A stretch of 64,000 bases of DNA from an uncultured Sulfitobacter sp. (GTDB taxonomy: Bacteria; Pseudomonadota; Alphaproteobacteria; Rhodobacterales; Rhodobacteraceae), in contig CAKZPD010000036.1 in assembly GCA_937138475.1 (NCBI GenBank), forward strand, positions 62,001-126,000. Reading direction: 5' to 3'. Shown here piece by piece: positions 54,762 through 62,920 of this stretch. The notes under the pieces were generated by a model. It saw nothing but the letters and a program-made list of their open reading frames with translations. It did no database searches and was not told where the DNA came from. Made by a program: the position numbers and the translations under genes. The stretch's first letter is position 1, and each line of letters starts with the position of its first letter.

Positions 54762-54833
54762 GCATCTGGTCAGTTTCCTCCCCTATGACCAATGCTGAAA
54801 AAGCCGCTGGCCCCCTCCCTGGCCAGCGGCTTT
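54762..54833 (+). ncRNA. Probable CcsR/'cuckoo'-type small RNA downstream of DUF1127
   Basis: Two compact stem-loops stand four bases apart. Stem A (GCAT-c-TGGTCA, 54762-54772, with TGACCAATGC, 54786-54795) has one bulged base and a 13-base loop containing TTTCCTCCCC. Stem B is a perfect 13-bp stem (54800-54812 with 54821-54833) with loop CCCTCCCT. Both loops show an anti-Shine-Dalgarno CCTCC/CTCCC motif. R. sphaeroides CcsR RNAs have two such hairpins each, are cotranscribed with a DUF1127 gene under RpoH control and are cut out by RNase E. This is a structural match by eye, not a covariance-model hit. Confidence 0.65.
54800..54833. terminator. Bidirectional intrinsic terminator between DUF1127/sRNA and prmA
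   Basis: A perfect 13-bp stem (AAAGCCGCTGGCC/GGCCAGCGGCTTT) with an 8-base loop. On the plus strand the T-rich TTTATATTTAT follows; on the minus strand a run of five T follows. It thus ends the DUF1127-sRNA transcript and the prmA transcript arriving from the other side. It is also stem B of the proposed sRNA. Confidence 0.85.
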
Positions 54834-54902
54834 ATATTTATCCACCGCTTAATTATATATAGGTGGCGTCAAAATATAATTTTGACGTTCGAATTAATGC
54901 AA

Positions 54903-55781
54903 TTAATTCGGGCCGCCCCGCCGAAGGGTCAGTGTCGTCCAATCTCCGATCTCTTCGCGCTGCACCAAATCAAACCCCTGGGTCTGATATTGTCCGATCA
55001 CCTCATCGGCCTGTTCATTCAACAGACCCGACAGGATCGCAAAGCCCCCCGGCTGGACATGTACCGCCATATCCGGCGCCAAAGCCACCAAAGGTCCCTT
55101 CAAAATATTCGCAAACACCAGGTCAAACGGCGCAGCCGCCAACAAGTCGGGATGGTCAAAGCCTGCGGCCTCTTTGCACAGGATCCGCCCGTCAAGCCCA
55201 TTGGCGCGCGCGTTGCTGATCGCCACATCAACCGCCACCTCGTCGATGTCGCTGGCCAGCACGTCCTGCGGCCAAATCCGCGCCGCTGCCATCGCCAGCA
55301 CCGCTGTGCCACAGCCGATGTCCACCACATTGCGCCCGGCAAACCCGGCCTCGGCCAGGCGATCCAGCGCCCGCAAACAGCCCAGCGTGGTGCCGTGATG
55401 TCCGGTGCCAAAGGCCATCGCCGCCTCGATCAACAGCGGCTCGCAATCGGCGGGCACCTTATCGGCGTCATGGCTGCCATAAACGAAAAACCTTCCGGCC
55501 TGCACCGGGGCCAGCTCGCGCCGCACATGGGCCACCCAATCGGTTTCCGGCAATTGCGAGATCACAAACGGCTTGGCGCCCATCGCCGCCGCCAAAAGCG
55601 CCAGCGCCGTGTCATCGGGGCTTTCGGTGAAATAACCGCCAACCTCCCACAGGCCCGATCCATCCTCGACCTCAAAGACACCGATGCCGGTGGGCTCCGG
55701 GATCAGCCGCTCCATGGCTTCGCCCAGGGCCTCGGCGGCGGGTTTTCCAGGCAGGGTGGTCAGGGCGGTAAAGGTCGGCAT
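54903..55781 (-). CDS. prmA: Ribosomal protein L11 methyltransferase
   Basis: 292-residue SAM-dependent methyltransferase that trimethylates ribosomal protein L11. An N-terminal substrate domain (to about 110) leads into AMAFGTGHHGTTLGCLRAL, then motif I VVDIGCGTAVLAMAAARIWP and the later FDLVFANILKGPLVALAPDMA. The GTGHHGTT and NIL motifs are diagnostic. ATG at 55781 with AAGGA upstream. It transcribes towards the bidirectional terminator shared with the DUF1127 unit. Confidence 0.94.
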   Translation of the reverse strand: MPTFTALTTLPGKPAAEALGEAMERLIPEPTGIGVFEVEDGSGLWEVGGYFTESPDDTALALLAAAMGAKPFVISQLPETDWVAHVRRELAPVQAGRFFVYGSHDADKVPADCEPLLIEAAMAFGTGHHGTTLGCLRALDRLAEAGFAGRNVVDIGCGTAVLAMAAARIWPQDVLASDIDEVAVDVAISNARANGLDGRILCKEAAGFDHPDLLAAAPFDLVFANILKGPLVALAPDMAVHVQPGGFAILSGLLNEQADEVIGQYQTQGFDLVQREEIGDWTTLTLRRGGPN

Positions 55782-55851
55782 AGCGGGGTTCCTTGCTTGA
55801 TCCTTGGGCAATCCACGGGTGATCTGCCGCCCGCCTAGGCCTGCGCCGCCC

Positions 55852-57087
55852 TCAGGTCAAGGGGCAGGGCAGCGCCGGGCGGGCAAAGATTGTCTCGTGG
55901 CCCGGACGCGGATGGCGCGGGATCAACATCGCCAGCGCCAAGGACACGCCCGCCATCGCCGCCGCCAGCACAAACACCATCACCGGCGACACCATCCACA
56001 ACAGCCCCAGCAGCACCGGCAAAAACACCGCCGCAATATGGTTGATGGTAAAGGCCACCGCCGCCGTGGGGGCAATATCCCCCGGATCGGCGATCTTCTG
56101 GAAATAGGTCTTGAGCGCCAGCGCCAGCCCAAAAAAGATGTGGTCCACAACATAAAGCGTTGCGGCAACCGCCACCCCCCAGCCCAGATAATACACCCCG
56201 CCATAACACAGAAACACTGCGATCAGCCCGATATACTCAAACCCCAGGGTGCGCCGCTCTCCGAACCGGGCCACCGCCCGGCCCAACATCGGCGCCACGA
56301 TGATATTCACCACAAGATTGACCAGATACAGCATGGTGATTTCATGCACGTCAAAGCCAAACCGTTCCACCATCATGAACCCGGCAAAAACCACAAAAAT
56401 CTGCCGCCGCGCCCCGGCCATGAATTGCAGCGCGTAATACAGCCAATAGCGCCGCCGCAAGATCATCTTCTTGATCTGCGGATTGGGCGCCTCGAACTGT
56501 GGAAAGGCCAGCAAGGCAAACAGCGCAATCGCCAATGTCACCCCGCCCCCGGCCAGATAAACAACATTATACGACAGCGCCAAACGATCCCACAAAAGCA
56601 TGATCGCAAGATAGGCCACCAAAGTCGCCCCCGACCCCGCCGCCAACAACCACCCCAGCATCTGCGGCGCCTCGGCCTTGGTCAGCCATTGCAGTTGCAG
56701 CGATTGATTGACCGTCTCGTAATAATGGAACCCGATGGAACTCAGCATCGTGATGGTCAAAATCCCCGCCAAAGACGGGAACCAGGCCGTCACCGCCGTT
56801 GCCGCCCCCAACAGAGCCAGCGCCACCAGCCCCAGCACCTGTTCGCGCATCACCATAATGATGGCAATCACCCCAACGGCCAGAAACCCCGGCACCTCGC
56901 GCACCGTATGCAAAAGCCCGATATCGCGCCCCTCGAACCCCGCCGCCTCGATTACGAAATTATTCAGCAGCGCCGACCAGGTGTTAAAGGCAATCGGCAT
57001 CGCCAACGCCATCAGGAACAACAGCGCCTTGGGGCGCCGCCAAACCGGCAGGGCCGCCGCCTGCGCAATGGGAAAAACCTGTGTCAT
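55852..57087 (-). CDS. MFS-family transporter
   Basis: 411-residue membrane protein with about 12 hydrophobic helices; ALLFLMALAMPIAFNTWSALLNNFVIEAAGF starts the first. The loop FEGRDIGLLHTVREVPGFLAVGVIAIIM and the central positively charged loop (PNPQIKKMILRRRYWLYYALQ) suit the major facilitator fold. The substrate cannot be told. The start at ATG 57087 (MTQVFPIAQ) is chosen because upstream frame is arginine-rich and runs into priA. 112 bases lie between it and priA on the same strand, holding a dispersed 3' element. Confidence 0.83.
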   Translation of the reverse strand: MTQVFPIAQAAALPVWRRPKALLFLMALAMPIAFNTWSALLNNFVIEAAGFEGRDIGLLHTVREVPGFLAVGVIAIIMVMREQVLGLVALALLGAATAVTAWFPSLAGILTITMLSSIGFHYYETVNQSLQLQWLTKAEAPQMLGWLLAAGSGATLVAYLAIMLLWDRLALSYNVVYLAGGGVTLAIALFALLAFPQFEAPNPQIKKMILRRRYWLYYALQFMAGARRQIFVVFAGFMMVERFGFDVHEITMLYLVNLVVNIIVAPMLGRAVARFGERRTLGFEYIGLIAVFLCYGGVYYLGWGVAVAATLYVVDHIFFGLALALKTYFQKIADPGDIAPTAAVAFTINHIAAVFLPVLLGLLWMVSPVMVFVLAAAMAGVSLALAMLIPRHPRPGHETIFARPALPCPLT

Positions 57088-57140
57088 ACCCGCCCCATAC
57101 TGCCTTTCAAAGCCCCGCAACATCCCCAACGGGCTGCGGC

Positions 57141-57185
57141 TTCTTTTGTTCGAAAATATCCCCGCCGGAGGCTCCCGCCCCCACC
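57141..57185 (-). repeat. Dispersed 3' element, copy C (after priA)
   Basis: On the minus strand GCCTCCGGCGGGGATATTT is followed by TCGAACAAAAGAAGCC. It begins about 15 bases after the priA stop. It differs from copies B and D only at three bases (TCG for AAG) in the linker, while both flanks are kept. Confidence 0.75.
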
Positions 57186-57199
57186 ACATCCGCCAACGT

Positions 57200-59395
57200 C
57201 TAATAGAAACTCTGCGGGTCGATATCAATCGCCAGGCGCACATCCCCCTGCAACCGCAGCCCGCGCACCCATGCCGCCAGCGCGGCCTGCAATGGCGCAC
57301 CCTTGGGCGCCTTGACCAAAAGACGCACCCGGTGGCGCCCGCGCACCCGGGCAATCGGCGCCGGCGCCGGGCCAAAGACCACCGCGCCAATGGCCCGCAG
57401 CGGCCCGTCATGGCGCGCCAGAACCTGCCCTGCCTCAAAGGCGGGGGCGGCGGCGCCGGCGCTCAGGATGATCCCGGCCAGCCGGCCAAAGGGCGGCATC
57501 TGCGCCGCTTCGCGCTCGGCCGCCTGCGCCTGCCAGAATGCTTCTTCGTCCCCGGCGATAATGGCCCGGATCACCGGATGCTCGGGCTGAAAGGTTTGCA
57601 GCAGGGCTTGGCCCGGTTTTTCCGCCCGTCCGGCCCGTCCGGCCACCTGGCGCATCAGCTGAAAGGTGCGTTCGGCGGCACGCAGGTCTGACCCTTGCAG
57701 CCCCAGATCCGCATCAATCACCCCCACCAGCGTCAAATTGGGAAAATTATGCCCCTTGGCCACCAATTGCGTGCCGATCACGATATCGGCGGCGCCCTGG
57801 GCGATGCTTTCGATTTCGGCCTTCAAGGCCCGCGCCGTTCCATACATGTCCGAGCTTAGCGTGGCGATCCGCGCCTGGGGGAAACGGGCCGCTGCCTCTT
57901 CGCCCAGCCGCTCAACGCCGGGACCGACCGCCGCCAGCTTGCCTGCAACCTCGCAGCTTGGGCAGACCTCGGGCATGGGTTTTGTCTCGCCGCATTGATG
58001 GCACATCAAACGGTTCAAAAAGCGGTGTTCGACCATGCGCGCATCGCAATGATCACACCCGATCTGATGACCGCAGGCCCGGCACAGGGTGATCGGCGCA
58101 TAGCCGCGCCGGTTCATGAACAACATCGCCTGTTCGCCGCGTTCCAGCCGCGCCTCGACCGCCTGCTGCAAGCTGGGTGATATCCAGGCATCGCGCGGCA
58201 GGGTCTCGGCGCGCATGTCGATGGGTTGCATCTGCGGCAAGGTCGCCGCGCCGAACCGGGCCGTCAAATCCAGCCGCCGATATTTGCCCGCCTGGGCATT
58301 GGCCCAGCTTTCCAGCGATGGCGTAGCCGAGGCCAGCACCACCTGCGCGCCGCAAATCGACGCCCGCAGCACCGCCATATCGCGGGCATTATACAATACG
58401 CCCTCTTCTTGCTTATAGGATGTGTCGTGTTCTTCATCGACCACGATCAGCCCCAGATCCTGAAACGGCAAAAACAAGGCCGAGCGGGCGCCGATGACCA
58501 ATTGCGCGCCCCCCTGCCCGACCATGCGCCAAATGCGCCGCCGCTGGGTCATGGTGGCGCCGGAATGCCATTCGGCCGGCCGCGCACCAAAGCGGGCCTG
58601 AACACGGGTCAAAAATTCCGACGTCAGCGCAATTTCCGGCAAAAGCACAAGCGCCTGCCGCCCGGCCCGCAAGGCTGCGGCCACCGCCTCAAGATAGACC
58701 TCGGTCTTGCCCGACCCGGTGACGCCGCGCAGCAATGTGGTGCCATAACGTTTGCCCGCAACCGCCGCCGCCAGCGCCTGGGCCGCCGCCTGTTGATCGG
58801 CGGTCAGCGCCTTGCCGGGGCGCGCCGGATCCAGCGGCATAAACGGCAGATCACGGGGGCTGTCCTCTTCCAAAAGCGCGCCCTGCGCCGCCAGCCCCTT
58901 GATCACCCCGGCCGAGACACCGGCCAGGTCGGCCAGCTCTTTCAGGGTAAAGGCCAAATCCCCATATTCAGCGAGCGCCCCAAGCACCTGGCGGCGCGCC
59001 TTGGTCATCTTGTCGGGTGTCGCGCTGCCGATGCGAAACACCCGGCGCATCGACGGCGGATCCCCCAGCCCCGGCGCCCGCGTCGCCAGGCGCAACATCG
59101 CCGGCAAGGGGGTCAGGGTGTAATCGGCGGCCCGTTCCAGAAACTGGCGCATTGGCGCCCCCATCGGCGCGGCATCCAGCACCCGCAGCACCGCCCGCAC
59201 CTTGGCCGGATCGTAATCGCCGCGCCCGGCCCCCCAGACCACGCCCAGCACCTTGCGCGGGCCCAGCGGCACCTCGACAAAGGCCCCGACAAAGCAGCCC
59301 CCCTCGGGCGCGCGGTAATCCAGCGCCCGGCCCAGCGGCTGGGTTGTCAGCACCGATACAAGCGCGCCCTGCGGAAAGAATGAGGGGGGGGGCAA
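57200..59395 (-). CDS. priA: Primosomal protein N' (replication restart helicase PriA)
   Basis: 731-residue helicase that reloads the replisome at stalled forks. An N-terminal 3'-DNA-binding domain (VLTTQPLGRALDYRAPEGG) precedes Walker A RGVTGSGKTEVYLEAV, DEEH in LIVVDEEHDTSYKQEEG, and the eight-cysteine zinc region CRACGHQIGCDHC ... CHQCGETKPMPEVCPSC. Translation appears to start at TTG 59395, with GGAG upstream, and the start codon is followed by nine consecutive C on the coding strand. Confidence 0.95.
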   Translation of the reverse strand: MPPPSFFPQGALVSVLTTQPLGRALDYRAPEGGCFVGAFVEVPLGPRKVLGVVWGAGRGDYDPAKVRAVLRVLDAAPMGAPMRQFLERAADYTLTPLPAMLRLATRAPGLGDPPSMRRVFRIGSATPDKMTKARRQVLGALAEYGDLAFTLKELADLAGVSAGVIKGLAAQGALLEEDSPRDLPFMPLDPARPGKALTADQQAAAQALAAAVAGKRYGTTLLRGVTGSGKTEVYLEAVAAALRAGRQALVLLPEIALTSEFLTRVQARFGARPAEWHSGATMTQRRRIWRMVGQGGAQLVIGARSALFLPFQDLGLIVVDEEHDTSYKQEEGVLYNARDMAVLRASICGAQVVLASATPSLESWANAQAGKYRRLDLTARFGAATLPQMQPIDMRAETLPRDAWISPSLQQAVEARLERGEQAMLFMNRRGYAPITLCRACGHQIGCDHCDARMVEHRFLNRLMCHQCGETKPMPEVCPSCEVAGKLAAVGPGVERLGEEAAARFPQARIATLSSDMYGTARALKAEIESIAQGAADIVIGTQLVAKGHNFPNLTLVGVIDADLGLQGSDLRAAERTFQLMRQVAGRAGRAEKPGQALLQTFQPEHPVIRAIIAGDEEAFWQAQAAEREAAQMPPFGRLAGIILSAGAAAPAFEAGQVLARHDGPLRAIGAVVFGPAPAPIARVRGRHRVRLLVKAPKGAPLQAALAAWVRGLRLQGDVRLAIDIDPQSFY

Positions 59396-59529
59396 AATCC
59401 GATGCTCCGGTTCTTTGGTTAGGTTTTAGGGTTCCAGCATCGCAGATCATGCGCTAAAGCCAAGCGCAAGAGCCAGATCGCCCGCAATCACTGGCAAGAC
59501 CCAAAACCAACCCAAAGGATACATCCGCG

Positions 59530-60183
59530 ATGAAATTTTTTGTCGATACCGCCGATATCGAAGCAATTGCCGAGCTGAACGCCTATGGCATGGTCGACGG
59601 TGTGACCACCAACCCGTCGATCATTTTGAAATCAGGCCGTGACATCATGGAAGTCACCAAGGAAATCTGTGATCTGGTGGACGGCCCCGTCAGCGCCGAA
59701 GTCGTCGCCCTCAAGGCTGATGACATGATCGCCGAGGGCCGCAAGCTGGCCGAGATCGCCCCCAACATCACCGTCAAGCTGCCGCTGACGTGGGACGGGC
59801 TTCAGGCCTGCAAGGTGCTGTCGGGCGAAGGCAAGATGGTCAACGTGACCTTGTGTTTCTCGGCCAATCAGGCGTTGCTGGCCGCCAAGGCCGGCGCGAC
59901 CTTTATCAGCCCCTTTATCGGCCGGCTTGATGATATCAACCTTGATGGCATGGAGCTGATCGAAGACATTCGCACCGTCTATGACAACTATGGCTTCGAG
60001 ACGCAGATCCTGGCCGCGTCAATCCGGTCGGTCAACCATGTGCTGGATGCCGCGCGCATCGGCGCCGACGTGATGACCGCCCCCCCCGAGGTGATCAAAA
60101 AGATGGCCGCACATCCGCTGACCGATCAGGGGCTTGCGCAGTTCATGAAGGATTGGGCCAAGACCGGCCAGAAAATTCTGTAA
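59530..60183 (+). CDS. tal: Transaldolase (fructose-6-phosphate aldolase/TalB-short type)
   Basis: 217-residue short transaldolase. [36 protein letters not shown] is the canonical start, the Schiff-base lysine is Lys83 in [13 protein letters not shown], and [23 protein letters not shown] and [18 protein letters not shown] follow. Members of this subfamily are either fructose-6-phosphate aldolases or true transaldolases; the sequence alone does not fully decide. AAAGGA precedes the ATG. A hairpin follows the stop. Confidence 0.93.
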   Translation: MKFFVDTADIEAIAELNAYGMVDGVTTNPSIILKSGRDIMEVTKEICDLVDGPVSAEVVALKADDMIAEGRKLAEIAPNITVKLPLTWDGLQACKVLSGEGKMVNVTLCFSANQALLAAKAGATFISPFIGRLDDINLDGMELIEDIRTVYDNYGFETQILAASIRSVNHVLDAARIGADVMTAPPEVIKKMAAHPLTDQGLAQFMKDWAKTGQKIL

Positions 60184-60192
60184 TCAACCGGC

Positions 60193-60213
60193 GGCGGGCC
60201 CTGGCGGCCCGCC
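60193..60213 (+). terminator. Hairpin after the transaldolase gene
   Basis: A perfect 8-bp stem GGCGGGCC (60193-60200)/GGCCCGCC (60206-60213) with a 5-base loop, 9 bases after the stop. No T-run follows, so termination may depend on Rho. Confidence 0.5.
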
Positions 60214-60392
60214 CTGCCCAGCCATTGCGGCGGTTTGGCCGTTCCATGGATGCTGATTTGGCGGCATCGGCAAACAACCGCCGCCCGGTGCAGATATCGC
60301 CCGGAAATGCGCCTGAATTGCCCCCCTTTGCCTTATTGTGCCGCAAGCCGGCCTTGATCCGCACTTGAACAGGGGCAGATTTTTGCGGCAAA

Positions 60393-60407
60393 CCATGCTA
60401 GGCATGG
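60393..60407. promoter_or_regulatory. Short palindrome upstream of DUF484-xerC
   Basis: CCATGC-TAG-GCATGG is a perfect 6-bp inverted repeat with a 3-base centre, 28-42 bases before the DUF484 start, where a -10 region or operator would sit. The rest of the 250-base gap (60184-60434) holds only the transaldolase hairpin. Confidence 0.3.
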
Positions 60408-60434
60408 ATCAACACATCACAAAGTGAGAGCAGC

Positions 60435-61142
60435 ATGACAGGCAGCGTCAAAATCGAGGACCATCTGCGCGAGGCGATCTTGTCACGCCCCGATGCCATT
60501 TTGGACGATGCCGCCTTGATGCAGGCCCTGATTGCCGCCAATGACAAGATGATGGGCAATAACATCGTCGATCTGCGCGGGATTGCCATGGAGCGGCTGG
60601 AAAACCGGCTGGATGTGCTTGAGGACACGCATAAATCGGTGATCGCAGCCGCCTATGAGAACCTGGCCGGCACGCATCAGGTGCACCGCGCCATTTTGCG
60701 TATGCTGGACCCCGAGGATTTCAGCACCTTTATCAAGGACTTGGGCGGCGCCGTTGCAGAAATCCTGCGGATTGACGCCTTGAAACTGGTGCTGGAAACA
60801 AGCGCCCCGCCCGAGGATATGGCCAGCGCCGGATTGACCGATACCTTGCTGGTCCGGCCGGCCGGATTTGTCAATGAATACCTAAGCCAAGGGCGCGGCG
60901 GATTGATCAAGACCGCAACCCTGCGCCAGGTCGGCGCCGCCCCGACGCAGATCTATGGCCCGGTCGGTGGGCGCATCCGCTCCGAGGCGGGGTTGCTGCT
61001 GGATTTGGGGCATGGGCGTCTGCCGGCGATGCTGCTCATGGGGTCCAGTGACGCACAGACCTTTGATCCGCGGCAAGGCGCTGATCTGCTGATCTTTTTC
61101 GCCGGTGTCTTTGAGCGGACGCTGCGCCGCTTTTTGGCATGA
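60435..61142 (+). CDS. DUF484 family protein
   Basis: 235-residue protein of the DUF484 family. The N-terminal part (DHLREAILSRPDAILDDAALMQALIAAND) and a GAF-like C-terminal half (LRQVGAAPTQIYGPVGGRIRSEAGLLLDLGHGRLPAMLLMGSSDAQTFDPRQGADLLIFFAGVFERTLRRFL) match it. No enzymatic role is known. In many proteobacteria it stands directly before xerC, and here its stop overlaps the xerC ATG. GTGAGAG lies upstream of its start. Confidence 0.92.
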   Translation: MTGSVKIEDHLREAILSRPDAILDDAALMQALIAANDKMMGNNIVDLRGIAMERLENRLDVLEDTHKSVIAAAYENLAGTHQVHRAILRMLDPEDFSTFIKDLGGAVAEILRIDALKLVLETSAPPEDMASAGLTDTLLVRPAGFVNEYLSQGRGGLIKTATLRQVGAAPTQIYGPVGGRIRSEAGLLLDLGHGRLPAMLLMGSSDAQTFDPRQGADLLIFFAGVFERTLRRFLA

Positions 61143-62059
61143 GCCTGATCAGCCCGGCGGCGCGCGATGCCTTGCAAGATTGGCTGGATGGGCTAAGCGC
61201 GCTGCGCGGCGCGGCGCAAAACACCTTGGCCGCCTATCGCACCGATGTAAGCGAATTTCTGACATTCATCACCCTGCACAGGGGTGGCCCGCAGGGGTTG
61301 GGGGCGCTGCGCGATCTGAAGGTTGCGGATATGCGCGCCTGGATGGCCCAACTGCGCAGTCAGGGGATTGGATCACGGTCGCTTGCCCGCAAACTGTCGG
61401 CGGTCAAGACCTTCTATCGCTGGCTGGCCCAGCGCGAGGGGTTTGACCCGACCGCAGTGCTTTTGACCCGCACGCCGCGATTTCAGAAAAAACTGCCCCG
61501 GCCGTTGGATGCGGACGCGGCGCATGTCTTGCTGGATCATGTCGAAGCCGCCCACCCATCCGCCTGGGTTGCGGCGCGCGATGCCGCGGTTCTGACGCTG
61601 CTCTGGGGTTGCGGGCTGCGGATTTCCGAGGCGCTGTCCCTGCGCGGTGCCGATGCCCCCCTGCCCGAGGTGCTGCGGATCACCGGCAAGGGCGGCAAGG
61701 AACGTGTGGTGCCGGTGTTGCCGGCGGCGCGGGCGGCGGTGGATCATTACAGGCGCCTGTGCCCGCATGACTTGACGCCGGGCGACGCATTGTTTCGCGG
61801 GGTGCGCGGCGGGGCCTTGGCGCCGCGTCCGATACAGGCGGCCATGGCCCAGGCGCGGATGCAGCTGGGGTTGCCGGCCAGCGCCACGCCCCATGCCCTG
61901 CGCCACAGTTTTGCCACCCACCTTTTGGATGCCGGCGGGGATTTGCGCGCCATACAGGACCTGCTTGGCCATGCCTCGCTGAGCACCACCCAGGCCTATA
62001 CCGCCGTGGACAGCCGGCGCCTGCTTGAGGTCTATCGACAGAGCCACCCCAAAGCCTGA
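61139..62059 (+). CDS. xerC: Tyrosine recombinase XerC
   Basis: 306-residue site-specific recombinase that resolves chromosome dimers at dif together with XerD. A SAM-like N-terminal domain (QNTLAAYRTDVSEFLTFI) precedes the catalytic domain with Arg161 (CGLRISEALSL), Lys184 (GKGGKERVVPV), His252/Arg255 (HALRHSFATHLL), His278 (LGHASLSTTQAY) and nucleophile Tyr287. It lies in an operon with DUF484, not in an integron or phage setting, so it is the housekeeping enzyme. Confidence 0.95.
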   Translation: MSLISPAARDALQDWLDGLSALRGAAQNTLAAYRTDVSEFLTFITLHRGGPQGLGALRDLKVADMRAWMAQLRSQGIGSRSLARKLSAVKTFYRWLAQREGFDPTAVLLTRTPRFQKKLPRPLDADAAHVLLDHVEAAHPSAWVAARDAAVLTLLWGCGLRISEALSLRGADAPLPEVLRITGKGGKERVVPVLPAARAAVDHYRRLCPHDLTPGDALFRGVRGGALAPRPIQAAMAQARMQLGLPASATPHALRHSFATHLLDAGGDLRAIQDLLGHASLSTTQAYTAVDSRRLLEVYRQSHPKA

Positions 62060-62115
62060 GCCGGCAAAGCGGTTTTCCTTTGCATCCCGCAGCGCTTTGG
62101 GCCATGTAGGCCGCC

Positions 62116-62817
62116 ATGACGATACAGATGCGCGCTTTGCTTGTTCACCTTTTGACCGCCACGGGCGCCGTTTTTGCCATGCTGGCAATGCTGGCCGCCG
62201 TTGATGCCCAGTGGGATCTGATGTTCTTGTGGCTGGTGGTGGCGTTTTTCGTCGACGGGATCGACGGGCCGCTGGCGCGCAAATATAACGTCAAGACCAA
62301 TGCGCCGGAATTTGACGGGGTGCTGCTGGATCTGATTATTGATTATCTGACCTATGTGTTCATTCCCGCCTTTGCCCTGTTTAAATCGGGGCTGATGGAT
62401 GGCTGGACCGGTTGGTTTGCGATCATTGTCATCACCTTTGCCTCGGCGATGTATTTTGCTGATACGCGCATGAAAACAAAAGACAATTCCTTTTCCGGGT
62501 TTCCGGGGTGCTGGAACATGCTGGTGCTGGTGATTTTTGCCTTGGAGCCAAATTTCTGGGTATCGCTGAGCTTGGTCAGCCTTTTGGCGCTGGCGATGTT
62601 TTTGCCGCTGAAATTTGTGCATCCGGTACGCACCGAGCGCTGGCGGCCGCTGACCTTGCCGATGGCCCTGGCCTGGACGTTTTTTGCCGGTTGGGCCGCC
62701 TGGGTCGACTTTCATCCCGAGAGCTGGGCGCATTGGGGGTTGATCGTGACCAGCCTTTATCTGACCTTTGCCGGGATGGCGCAGCAGGCAATCCCCGAGC
62801 GCGCGGCGCGCGGCTGA
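62116..62817 (+). CDS. pcs: Phosphatidylcholine synthase
   Basis: 233-residue membrane enzyme that joins CDP-diacylglycerol and choline to phosphatidylcholine. The CDP-alcohol motif is D50-G51-x2-A54-R55 ... G68-x3-D72-x3-D76 (DGIDGPLARKYNV ... FDGVLLDLIID), with the longer spacing typical of Pcs. About seven hydrophobic helices. PC is made by this path in many host-associated and marine alphaproteobacteria. It converges with the DMT permease gene, and a dispersed 3' element lies between them. Confidence 0.92.
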   Translation: MTIQMRALLVHLLTATGAVFAMLAMLAAVDAQWDLMFLWLVVAFFVDGIDGPLARKYNVKTNAPEFDGVLLDLIIDYLTYVFIPAFALFKSGLMDGWTGWFAIIVITFASAMYFADTRMKTKDNSFSGFPGCWNMLVLVIFALEPNFWVSLSLVSLLALAMFLPLKFVHPVRTERWRPLTLPMALAWTFFAGWAAWVDFHPESWAHWGLIVTSLYLTFAGMAQQAIPERAARG

Positions 62818-62860
62818 GGCCCTGCGCCCCCTTGCCGGCTGCGGGGTATGCGGCGCTGTT

Positions 62861-62898
62861 GGGGGCCTCCGGCGGGGATATTTAAGAACAAAAGAAGG
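62861..62898 (+). repeat. Dispersed 3' element, copy D (after pcs)
   Basis: On the plus strand GCCTCCGGCGGGGATATTT is followed by AAGAACAAAAGAAGG. It starts 44 bases after the pcs stop. Core identical to copy B. It also lies close to the 3' end of the convergent DMT gene, but its orientation matches pcs. Confidence 0.75.
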
Positions 62899-62920
62899 CC
62901 CAGGGGGCGGTGATTGCCGG

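Noticed and set aside
61139..62059. Mobile-element integrase
   Set aside because: The tyrosine recombinase stands in the DUF484-xerC pair with no att repeats, tRNA or phage genes, so it is housekeeping XerC.
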